Below, piece after piece: positions 1 through 5,124 of a stretch of 6,297 bases of DNA. The position numbers were made by a program, and so were the translations under genes. The stretch covers positions 1-6,297 of the forward strand of contig JAPUJL010000277.1 in assembly GCA_027296185.1 (NCBI GenBank), read 5' to 3'. The DNA is from SAR324 cluster bacterium. GTDB taxonomy: Bacteria > SAR324 > JACQKK01. The notes beneath the pieces are model-generated. The model did no database searches. It worked only from the letters and a program-made list of their open reading frames with translations, and had not been told where the DNA came from. The first letter of the stretch is position 1, and each line of letters opens with the position of its first letter.

Positions 1-1119
1 GTATTGGCGAACCGCAACCTGGAACGCCTGGCCGAGGAATCGTGGCCGGACTTCGAAACGATGGAGGCCCTCATCGCCCGGGAGCGGGAACGGGTCGAGC
101 GGGTCGACGTTCACACTCCCTACCTGGAGTGCCTCGATGCCCATCCAGTACTGCGGCTCGGGGAGCTGTGCGCCACCCTGAAGGAGCTGGGCCAGGCGGG
201 GCGCCTGCGGTGGGTGGTGGACCCCGTGTGGGGCGCCTCGGTACCGGTTTACCGGCGCATCCTCGAGCGGGTGGGACAGGAGGCCTTGACGCTCCTGCAC
301 ACCGAGGACGATCCCTACTTCGGCGGACAGACCACCGAGCCCAACGAGCAGACCTTGTCCGACGCGCTCGGCGTGCTTGCAGACGACCCGGCGGAATTCA
401 AGGTGGCGATCCGCAACGACCCGGACTGCGACCGGGGGCTCGTCGGCGACGACGGAGGGGCGATCAAAACCAACCGCTTCGCGGCCCTCGTCATGCGCTA
501 CCTCATCGATGCGGGAGCCGCGGGCGACATCGCCACGACCCTGCCCACCAGTCACTTCGGGCCGGACTATGCCCGCGCGCGCGGCGGGGCGGTGCACATC
601 ACTCCCACGGGCTTCAAGCATTTCCGCCCCTTCCTGAAGACGGGCCGCACCATGCTCGCCTACGAGGAAAGCGACGGGCTCACCATCGCCGAACACAGCC
701 TGGACAAGGACGGAATCGTCACCGGGTTGCTCGCCCTCCGCATCGTGCTGCACTACGGAAAGTCCCTCGGCGAACTGCTGGGTGAAATCGAGGCGGAGTT
801 CGGGCGCTACCACTGGGAGCAACTGACCTTCACGATCGACATCTCCGCCCGCGAGGCCCTGCAGCGGCTGGCCCGGCTCGCCGAATACCGGCCCGGCCGC
901 CGCATCGAGGCCAACGGCCGCGCCTACACCCTGGCCGAAGTGAACGCGGAGGACGGCTATAAATTCGTCTTCGAGGATGGAAGCTGGGTCATGATGCGCC
1001 CGTCCGGCACGGAGCCCAAAGTGCGCATCTATGCGGAGACGAAGGAAAGCATGGAAGCCACCCACGAGCTGACCAAGCTTGGCCAGGCCATCGCGCTGGA
1101 AGCGATCCGCGAGCCATAG
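1..1119 (+). CDS. Phosphoglucomutase/phosphomannomutase family protein, C-terminal part (5' end outside window)
   Basis: Alpha-D-phosphohexomutase, which moves a phosphate between C6 and C1 of a hexose phosphate in the cytoplasm, feeding cell-envelope or storage sugar synthesis. The frame is open from base 1, so the gene starts upstream; 372 residues are visible of a family usually 450-550 long. Visible landmarks are VDPVWGA and DDPYFGG near nt 210-330, the metal-binding loop DPDCDR at nt 418-435 (three Asp ligands; the family usually has DGDADR or DPDADR), the sugar-binding loop EESDG at nt 664-678, KDGI at about nt 709, and the C-terminal phosphate-binding loop RPSGTEPKVRIY at nt 997-1032. 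The catalytic phosphoserine loop would lie left of the window. EES rather than the EQS/EMS of GlmM/PMM types favours a phosphoglucomutase-like enzyme, but true substrate preference cannot be read from this. Cys in the metal loop and Asp in the sugar loop are mild deviations. Confidence 0.92.
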   Translation, partial: VLANRNLERLAEESWPDFETMEALIARERERVERVDVHTPYLECLDAHPVLRLGELCATLKELGQAGRLRWVVDPVWGASVPVYRRILERVGQEALTLLHTEDDPYFGGQTTEPNEQTLSDALGVLADDPAEFKVAIRNDPDCDRGLVGDDGGAIKTNRFAALVMRYLIDAGAAGDIATTLPTSHFGPDYARARGGAVHITPTGFKHFRPFLKTGRTMLAYEESDGLTIAEHSLDKDGIVTGLLALRIVLHYGKSLGELLGEIEAEFGRYHWEQLTFTIDISAREALQRLARLAEYRPGRRIEANGRAYTLAEVNAEDGYKFVFEDGSWVMMRPSGTEPKVRIYAETKESMEATHELTKLGQAIALEAIREP

Positions 1120-1183
1120 GGCCGAACCCCTGGCGGCGCTCCGGTCCGCCGACCCCCGACCGACTGCACACGAGGGCCATCCG

Positions 1184-1699
1184 ATGCGCGAACCGTTTCA
1201 CGTGTTGTATCCGATCAGCGGCAACCCGCCCACCTGGGGCCATGCGGACGTGATGGAGCGCGCCGCGGGCACTTTCGACCGGGTGACCTGGGCCCTGGCG
1301 GTCAATCCCAAGAAGCAAACCCTGTTCAGCACCGAGGATCGGCTGGCGATGATGGAGGAGTACGTCCGCCATTTCAAGCTGGACAACGTCACCCTGGCCA
1401 GTTACGAGGGCGCCACCGTGCGCTACGCCGAGCTGATTGGCGCCCGCACCATCCTGAAAGGGCTCCGCAACGCCAGCGACCTGCAGTCGGAGATGGAGCA
1501 GGCGACGGGGAACCGGGGAATCAACGGCCGCATCGAAACGTTGGCCATGTTCACCACCCCCCGCTATTCGGTGATCAGTTCCAGCCTCATCCGCGAGCTG
1601 GCGTTGCTCGGCGAGGATATTTCCCCCTACGTCCATCCCGCGGTCGAGGCTCGCATCGGGCAGATCCTGGGTAGCAAAGGGGCCGGCACCATGGTATGA
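1184..1699 (+). CDS. coaD: CoaD-like pantetheine-phosphate adenylyltransferase family protein (divergent)
   Basis: Nucleotidyltransferase of the HxGH superfamily, best matched to CoaD, which adenylates 4'-phosphopantetheine to dephospho-CoA. Length is 171 residues against about 160 for CoaD. The ATG at 1184 is preceded by GAGGG at 1172-1176 (7-nt spacer), so the longer in-frame start at 1079, inside the previous gene, is rejected. Residues seen: T17-W-G-H20 (the TxGH motif), NPKKQTLF at 41-48 (catalytic-site Lys 44), KGLR at 92-95, E103, N110, and ISSS at 131-134, each in register with E. coli CoaD (my recalled numbering H18, K42, R88-R91, E99, N106, ISSS 127-130). Odd points: the canonical GTFDP before TxGH reads ISGNP (11-15), Arg88 is Lys, Tyr98 is Ser, and the Leu73-Met74 pair that touches pantetheine is Ala-Thr. 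The ATP side looks intact and the acceptor side altered. It may be a divergent true CoaD or a relative with another substrate; the symbol is therefore provisional. Confidence 0.75.
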   Translation: MREPFHVLYPISGNPPTWGHADVMERAAGTFDRVTWALAVNPKKQTLFSTEDRLAMMEEYVRHFKLDNVTLASYEGATVRYAELIGARTILKGLRNASDLQSEMEQATGNRGINGRIETLAMFTTPRYSVISSSLIRELALLGEDISPYVHPAVEARIGQILGSKGAGTMV

Positions 1700-1712
1700 G
1701 TTGCCAAGATAT

Positions 1713-1759
1713 GATCGGGACGTGCGCGGCTCGGCCAAGCGGCCGGCCGTCCCCCGATC
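1713..1759 (+). promoter_or_regulatory. Strong stem-loop between the CoaD-like and FtsK-like genes
   Basis: GATC (1713-1716) and GGGACG (1717-1722) pair with GATC (1756-1759) and CGTCCC (1748-1753), leaving a CC bulge. Inside, CGGCC (1732-1736) pairs with GGCCG (1741-1745) around an AAGC loop. It lies 13 nt after the upstream stop codon and ends 19 nt before the ATG at 1779. There is no T-run after it, so it is not a classical intrinsic terminator. It could attenuate read-through, protect the upstream mRNA end, or be incidental in GC-rich DNA. If the FtsK-like gene really began at TTG 1701, this segment would be coding. Confidence 0.4.
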
Positions 1760-1778
1760 TCCTACCGGACAGGTCGCC

Positions 1779-2849
1779 ATGGATGGGTACCCCGGAAGGC
1801 GATGGCCGAAAGGATTCGGCGTGTTGGCAGCGCTCCTGCTGACGGCGAGCCTGCTGAGCTTCCATCCCTTCGATCCCACGATTAACAATTTGCTGACGCC
1901 CCTCGGCGGGGTGCGGAACTGGCTGGGTCTGCCGGGCGCCCTCATCGGCGGGTCGCTGGTCGAGGGGGCCGGGGCCGCCTCGTTCCTCCTTCCGCTGCTG
2001 ATCGTCCACTGGTGCTTCAATCGCCGCGCCCGGCCCCGCTGGCGGAGCTTCGCGTTTCATTCCGCCGCGCTGCTGCTGATCGCCGCCTCTCTCCACGGGC
2101 TGCTGGTGAATTCGCCCCTGCCCGATCCCAGCGGACCGGGCCTGCTCGGCTGGGCCGCCGGACGCTGGCTGGAATCCACCGTGGGCCCGCAACTGGGCGG
2201 ACTGCTGCTGGTGGCCGGGCTGGCCTATGCGATGACGAAGATTGCCTATCCGGTCTATTGGGGGAAGCGGGGATGGGAGGCTTGGATGTTTACCCGCTAC
2301 GCGCTCACGGTTGGGCGCCGCCGGGGTGCCGCACTTGCCGCCAATGGACTGCGGGCATCGGTCGGGCTCGCCGGTGCCGCGGGTCACGGTGCCCATCGCA
2401 TGGTCTGGGCCTGCGCCCAATCTCTTCGCTCGCTCCGGCGCGCGGTCGGCGGCGCGCTGATGAATACCTGGCGCACCCCGCTGCCCAGCCTCTCGGCGAG
2501 CCTGAGATCCGCGGCGGCCGGGAGTCGGTTCGCGTCAAGCGGGAAATTGCCCGCCGCTGCGGTCGAGCAGGCGGACGGATTCGACAGTTGGTTTTCCGGT
2601 GGCAAACCCATTGAGCCCTTGGACGGAGTCGACGGAGACAGGGCCCCTCCGGTGGGCGGGACGGAGGAGGAGATCGGCCCGGAACCGGCCGCTCCCTCCG
2701 GCCCGGTCCGGGACTGGGCCGAGGCGTTCCGCAATTACGAGGAAAACCTGGACCTGGACTGGGAAGAGAAGGTGTTGAAGTCCCGCCGGGTGCGGCGGCC
2801 CGGCCCCGACCGGAAGGAAGACGACGATTCGCAGGAAGAGGCGGGGTGA
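1779..2849 (+). CDS. FtsK N-terminal membrane-domain (4TM) protein without a motor domain
   Basis: 356-residue inner-membrane protein recognised by the FtsK four-helix domain. Hydrophobic segments lie at about residues 13-28, 52-80, 91-110 and 139-156. The signature after the first helix, SFHPFDPTINN (27-37), parallels SFSPSDPSW in E. coli FtsK, and GLPGAL (50-55) parallels GMPGAW. In FtsK this region anchors the DNA translocase at the division septum. Here residues 157-356 form a basic then Ser/Gly/Pro-rich and finally acidic soluble tail; there is no Walker A, Walker B or gamma domain, and none follows in any frame up to rho. ATG 1779 is chosen because ACAGG ends 5 nt upstream; in-frame TTG 1701 and GTG 1722 would add 26 or 19 residues without such a site. 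It is either a stand-alone septal membrane protein, half of a split FtsK, or a remnant after loss of the motor. Codon use matches its neighbours, which argues against recent decay. Confidence 0.75.
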   Translation: MDGYPGRRWPKGFGVLAALLLTASLLSFHPFDPTINNLLTPLGGVRNWLGLPGALIGGSLVEGAGAASFLLPLLIVHWCFNRRARPRWRSFAFHSAALLLIAASLHGLLVNSPLPDPSGPGLLGWAAGRWLESTVGPQLGGLLLVAGLAYAMTKIAYPVYWGKRGWEAWMFTRYALTVGRRRGAALAANGLRASVGLAGAAGHGAHRMVWACAQSLRSLRRAVGGALMNTWRTPLPSLSASLRSAAAGSRFASSGKLPAAAVEQADGFDSWFSGGKPIEPLDGVDGDRAPPVGGTEEEIGPEPAAPSGPVRDWAEAFRNYEENLDLDWEEKVLKSRRVRRPGPDRKEDDDSQEEAG

Positions 2850-2882
2850 ACTTTCGCTCCGGCCTGCCGTTGATATCCCTAA

Positions 2883-2905
2883 GGGAGCGGCGCCGCTCCG
2901 CTCCC
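2883..2905 (+). terminator. GC-rich hairpin after the FtsK-like gene, possible terminator
   Basis: GGGAGCGG (2883-2890) pairs perfectly with CCGCTCCC (2898-2905), an 8-bp stem with a 7-nt loop, 34 nt after the stop codon. An alternative self-complementary pairing of the inner 16 bases also exists. No T-run follows, so termination here would have to be non-canonical or Rho-assisted; it may simply stabilise the mRNA end. Confidence 0.45.
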
Positions 2906-2920
2906 GGCTTGGATCGATGT

Positions 2921-2981
2921 GCAAGCGAAACCCTTGACAGGCGCTTTTCCCGTGCGTAGGCTTCTTGGTAGGTTCGCTTGC
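2921..2981. repeat. Inverted repeat flanking the putative rho promoter
   Basis: GCAAGCGAA (2921-2929) and TTCGCTTGC (2973-2981) are perfect inverted copies; ACC and GGT extend the match with one unpaired A. The arms bracket the -35 and -10 boxes at a centre-to-centre distance of about 52 bp, near five helical turns. This could be a pair of half-sites for a DNA-binding regulator, but a chance match cannot be excluded. Confidence 0.45.
2934..2962 (+). promoter_or_regulatory. Putative sigma70-type promoter for rho
   Basis: The -35 box TTGACA (2934-2939) is a perfect consensus match, separated by exactly 17 bp from TAGGCT (2957-2962), which keeps the three most important -10 positions (TAnnnT). 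Transcription would begin near 2969. The next gene downstream on this strand is rho. It is the best promoter-like sequence I found in the window. Confidence 0.65.
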
Positions 2982-3033
2982 GTTTCGTCTGCAGATTTTT
3001 CCAAGATCGGTCCCAGATTTGCATTTGTGGTAC

Positions 3034-3049
3034 GGTGGCACGTGCCGCC
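3034..3049. promoter_or_regulatory. Palindrome in the rho upstream region, possible operator
   Basis: GGCACGTGCC (3037-3046) is a perfect 10-bp palindrome; with flanks GGT and GCC the symmetry reaches 16 bp with one mismatched pair. A second palindrome, CTACGTAG, sits at 3053-3060. They lie 65-90 bp downstream of the predicted transcription start, where a bound protein could act as a roadblock. The regulator, if any, is unknown. Confidence 0.3.
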
Positions 3050-3084
3050 TCCCTACGTAGCTTGACGCACGATCTGAAATACGA

Positions 3085-3160
3085 TACCCAACCATCACCC
3101 CTAGTTACCGCCTCGCTGCCAAATCCAGTCTTCCTGACACCATCGAAATCGTCGCAGCCC
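3085..3160 (+). promoter_or_regulatory. C-rich, G-poor tract resembling a Rho utilisation (rut) site
   Basis: By hand count these 76 bases hold 33 C and only 10 G, with many CC and TC dinucleotides and little self-pairing, while the surrounding DNA is G-rich. Rho is known to load on such C>G, unstructured RNA, and E. coli rho is autoregulated by Rho-dependent termination in its own leader. That this tract sits in the leader of rho makes the same logic plausible here. rut sites have no strict consensus, so this remains an inference from composition and position. Confidence 0.45.
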
Positions 3161-3248
3161 ATCGGGGTAATCGCATCGCCCGAAGGAACAGGTTGATCGC
3201 CAACAGTTTGGTGTACTTCCCGAGATTCTAACCAGGTTTTTTAATTTC

Positions 3249-3351
3249 TTTCCCCTGTCCAAATGGGGAAATCGAGAGATCGGGCACAGGGGCCGCTCAA
3301 GCGGCTCTCATCGCGTGCCCGGTCGCGTGTGGGCACCGCATGGGGCGGTGC
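3249..3351 (+). promoter_or_regulatory. Competing hairpins in the rho leader
   Basis: Several stems exclude each other. TTTCCCC (3249-3255) can pair with GGGGAAA (3265-3271), or CCCCTGT (3252-3258) with ACAGGGG (3286-3292). GATCGGGCAC (3278-3287) can pair with GTGCCCGGTC (3315-3324, one G-U), enclosing the tight hairpin GCCGC-TCAA-GCGGC (3292-3305). GTGCCC (3315-3320) can instead pair with GGGCAC (3331-3336), which competes with GCACCGC/GCGGTGC (3333-3339 and 3345-3351). The last stem ends 45 nt before the rho ATG. Such overlapping choices are typical of attenuators, although GC-rich DNA also produces them by chance. Confidence 0.45.
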
Positions 3352-3400
3352 AGTGCGCGTAGCCATCGTTTCCCTTCCCTCCCAATCGAAGCGTCCATGA
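3263..3400 (+). CDS. Possible 45-residue basic leader peptide overlapping the rho start
   Basis: An ATG-started frame of 45 codons runs through the hairpin region and ends in TGA at 3398-3400, sharing ATGA with the rho start at 3397. Such 4-nt overlaps commonly couple translation of two genes. The product starts [10 protein letters not shown] and has about eleven Lys/Arg and one Asp, with a short hydrophobic patch (VRVAIVSL) near its end. No Shine-Dalgarno sequence precedes it; the upstream DNA is pyrimidine-rich. E. coli rho also has a short leader frame (rhoL), but I see no clear similarity. It could be a chance open frame in GC-rich DNA. Confidence 0.3.
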   Translation: MGKSRDRAQGPLKRLSSRARSRVGTAWGGAVRVAIVSLPSQSKRP

Positions 3401-4788
3401 AGAATACAGCACAGGCCGAAGGAGGCGCGAAGAAGGAGCCGGCGATCCCCGTGGCTCCCGAAGAAGCGCCCAGCAAGGAAACCGCCAGCAAGGAAGCGTC
3501 CAGCAGGGAAACCCCGCCGCCGCCCATCCCTCCCCCGATGGATCTGACCGAGTTGAAGCGGCTCAGCATTGGCGAGCTCAACCAACGGGCCAGGGTGTTC
3601 CGCATCGAGCACGCCAGCGGCATGCGCCGGCAGGAGTTGATCTTCGCGCTGCTGGACGCCCAGTCGAATATTAATGGATTGATCTACGGCGCCGGGGTGC
3701 TCGAAACCCTGCCGGACGGATTCGGGTTCCTGCGCTCACCCGACTATAATTACCTGCCGGGCCCTGACGACATCTACGTATCGCCCTCCCAGATCCGGCG
3801 CTTTAATATGCGCACCGGCGACACCATCTCCGGGCAGATCCGCCCGCCGAAGGAAAACGAGCGGTATTACGCCCTGCTGAAGGTCGAGGACCTGAACTTC
3901 GAGCCGCCGGAACAATCCAGGGACAAGATTCTCTTCGACAACCTGACGCCTTTGTATCCGGAGCAGCGGATGGTGCTGGAACGGGATGCGGAGGAACTGA
4001 CCACGCGCATCATGGACCTGATCGCGCCCATCGGCATGGGGCAACGCGGGTTGATCGTCGCCCCGCCGCGCACGGGCAAGACCATGATCCTCCAGAGCAT
4101 CGCCAACAGCATCTCCGTCAACTACCCCAAAACGGTGCTCATCGTGCTGCTCATCGACGAGCGGCCGGAGGAAGTCACCGACATGGAGCGGTCGGTGGAC
4201 GGTGAGGTCATCAGCTCCACATTCGACGAGCCGGCCACGCGCCACGTGCAGGTGGCGGAGATGGTGATCGAGAAGGCCAAGCGGCTGGTCGAGCACCAGC
4301 GCGACGTGGTGATCCTGCTCGATTCCATCACCCGGCTGGCACGCGCCTACAACTCGGTGGTGCCGCCGAGCGGCAAGATCCTTTCCGGCGGCGTCGATTC
4401 CAACGCGCTGCACAAGCCCAAGCGCTTTTTCGGCGCGGCGCGGAACGTGGAGCAGGGCGGATCGCTGACGATCATCGCCACGGCGCTGATCGATACCGGC
4501 AGCCGCATGGACGAGGTGATCTTCGAGGAGTTCAAGGGCACCGGCAACATGGAGTTGGCGCTGGACCGAAAATTGGTCGACAAGCGCATTTTCCCCGCCA
4601 TCGACATCAACAAATCGGCGACCCGCAAAGAGGAGTTGCTGATCCAGAAGTGCGATCTGGACCGCATCTGGGTGCTCCGGCGGGTGTTGCAGCCGCTCAA
4701 CGTGGTGGAGAGCATGGAATTTCTGACCGGCAAGCTGGGCAGCTTTCCCTCCAACGCAGAATTTCTCGATATGATGGACAAGATGTAA
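3397..4788 (+). CDS. rho: Transcription termination factor Rho
   Basis: Hexameric RNA-dependent ATPase/helicase that loads on C-rich nascent RNA and releases RNA polymerase. From ATG 3397 it has 463 residues, longer than E. coli Rho (419) because of a 47-residue Glu/Lys/Pro/Ser-rich extension before MDLTELKR. Then come the N-terminal helical domain (about 48-90), the cold-shock-like RNA-binding fold with RNP1 GFGFLR at 108-113, Walker A APPRTGKT (222-229, Lys 228), Walker B region VVILLDS around nt 4306-4326, the Q-loop [20 protein letters not shown] and the R-loop region [16 protein letters not shown] in place of KAGKT of E. coli is seen in many lineages. Start alternatives are ATG 3340 and ATG 3538; the last gives a 416-residue standard Rho but has no ribosome site. 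3397 has weak GAAG 5 nt upstream and the ATGA overlap with the leader frame. All catalytic regions look intact. Confidence 0.97.
   Translation: MKNTAQAEGGAKKEPAIPVAPEEAPSKETASKEASSRETPPPPIPPPMDLTELKRLSIGELNQRARVFRIEHASGMRRQELIFALLDAQSNINGLIYGAGVLETLPDGFGFLRSPDYNYLPGPDDIYVSPSQIRRFNMRTGDTISGQIRPPKENERYYALLKVEDLNFEPPEQSRDKILFDNLTPLYPEQRMVLERDAEELTTRIMDLIAPIGMGQRGLIVAPPRTGKTMILQSIANSISVNYPKTVLIVLLIDERPEEVTDMERSVDGEVISSTFDEPATRHVQVAEMVIEKAKRLVEHQRDVVILLDSITRLARAYNSVVPPSGKILSGGVDSNALHKPKRFFGAARNVEQGGSLTIIATALIDTGSRMDEVIFEEFKGTGNMELALDRKLVDKRIFPAIDINKSATRKEELLIQKCDLDRIWVLRRVLQPLNVVESMEFLTGKLGSFPSNAEFLDMMDKM
3469..3513 (+). repeat. Three tandem 15-bp units in the Rho N-terminal extension
   Basis: The units 3469-3483, 3484-3498 and 3499-3513 encode [10 protein letters not shown] and SSRET in frame, and differ at only a few bases. 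They are followed by a Pro-rich run (PPPPIPPP). The unit number may vary between strains, as for other in-frame microsatellites, and the encoded segment is probably disordered. Confidence 0.7.
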
Positions 4789-4790
4789 CC

Positions 4791-4826
4791 GGCCGCACCG
4801 GCTGGAGCGGCCCGTCAAGCGGCCGC
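4791..4826 (+). terminator. GC-rich alternative hairpins between rho and rpmE
   Basis: GGCCGC (4791-4796) and GGCCGC (4821-4826) can each pair with the single GCGGCC at 4807-4812, giving two mutually exclusive 6-bp stems directly after the rho stop codon. No T-run follows. The 108-bp gap has no gene and no clear promoter; the hairpin may set the ratio of rho to rpmE-prfA message or do nothing. Confidence 0.35.
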
Positions 4827-4896
4827 CGGCGCACCCGCGGCACCAGGGACGGCCGCCTGAGGCGCGGAATCAATCTTTCGCAAAACCGGAAGCGTC

Positions 4897-5109
4897 ATGA
4901 AGCCCGATATCCATCCCGAATTCAAAGAAACCACCTTTCGTTGCGCGTGCGGCAATACGTTCACGGCCATGTCCACCCTGGGCGGCGAGCACAGGATGGA
5001 AATTTGCTCCAATTGTCACCCATTCTTTACGGGCAAGGAGAAGCTGATCGATACGGCCGGCCGGATCGAAAAATTCAGGCGGCGCTACGCCAAGAAGGCC
5101 AACGCGTGA
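4897..5109 (+). CDS. rpmE: 50S ribosomal protein L31 (zinc-binding type)
   Basis: 70-residue component of the large ribosomal subunit that bridges the two subunits near the central protuberance. It aligns throughout with E. coli L31: MKPDIHPEF at the start, GNTF, the STLGG loop, and the strongly conserved [10 protein letters not shown], then [13 protein letters not shown]. Zinc ligands Cys16, Cys18, Cys37 and Cys40 are all present, so this is the C+ (zinc) form rather than the zinc-free paralogue YtiA/RpmE2. GGAAG at 4888-4892 lies 4 nt before the ATG. In many C+ organisms zinc starvation induces a C- copy elsewhere; none is visible here. It is placed between rho and prfA as in many bacteria, and stops 15 nt before prfA. 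Confidence 0.97.
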   Translation: MKPDIHPEFKETTFRCACGNTFTAMSTLGGEHRMEICSNCHPFFTGKEKLIDTAGRIEKFRRRYAKKANA

Positions 5110-5124
5110 TGCCGACCCTTGGCG

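Larger units (their letters stand above)
2850..3396. other. Gene-poor interval and presumed rho leader region
   Basis: This 547-bp interval has no convincing protein gene on either strand. GC content is about 54% between 3001 and 3240, clearly below the genes on either side. From left to right it holds a GC-rich hairpin, an inverted repeat around a promoter, a palindrome, a C-rich G-poor tract, a T-run at 3237-3242, and a set of competing hairpins that overlap a short leader frame. A transcript starting at about 2969 would give rho a leader of roughly 430 nt, which is long for a housekeeping gene and fits RNA-level control. I recognised no known riboswitch, tRNA, tmRNA, RNase P, 6S or SRP RNA signature here. 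Confidence 0.6.

Noticed and set aside
3034..3052. Sigma54-type promoter (TGGCACG at 3036)
   Set aside because: The required GC at the -12 position is missing; the bases at the correct spacing read CT.
2305..3162. Minus-strand 285-codon frame antisense to the FtsK-like gene and the rho upstream region
   Set aside because: Its residues are dominated by Arg, Pro and Gly in the part antisense to the FtsK-like gene, it has no ribosome site, and its upper part covers the promoter-like sequence. Open antisense frames are expected in GC-rich DNA. The stretch complementary to 2930-3162 looks slightly more protein-like but matches no family I know.
2978..3196. 72-codon TTG-started frame in the rho upstream region
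   Set aside because: GGTAGG precedes the TTG, but the predicted transcription start lies about at that site, the composition is not protein-like, and no family is recognisable.
3141..3200. SRP RNA or riboswitch suggested by CCGAAGGAACAGG
   Set aside because: The flanking bases needed for the SRP domain IV helix (the CAGG side and the GCAGC side) are absent and no aptamer core was recognised.
3200..3242. Intrinsic terminator ending in the T-run at 3237-3242
   Set aside because: The only stem close by is CCAA/TTGG (4 bp) and it lies 25 nt before the T-run; no GC-rich stem abuts the T-run.
3736..4818. 360-codon minus-strand frame antisense to rho
   Set aside because: It mirrors the Rho codons, has abnormal His, Asp and Arg content, and no recognisable domain.
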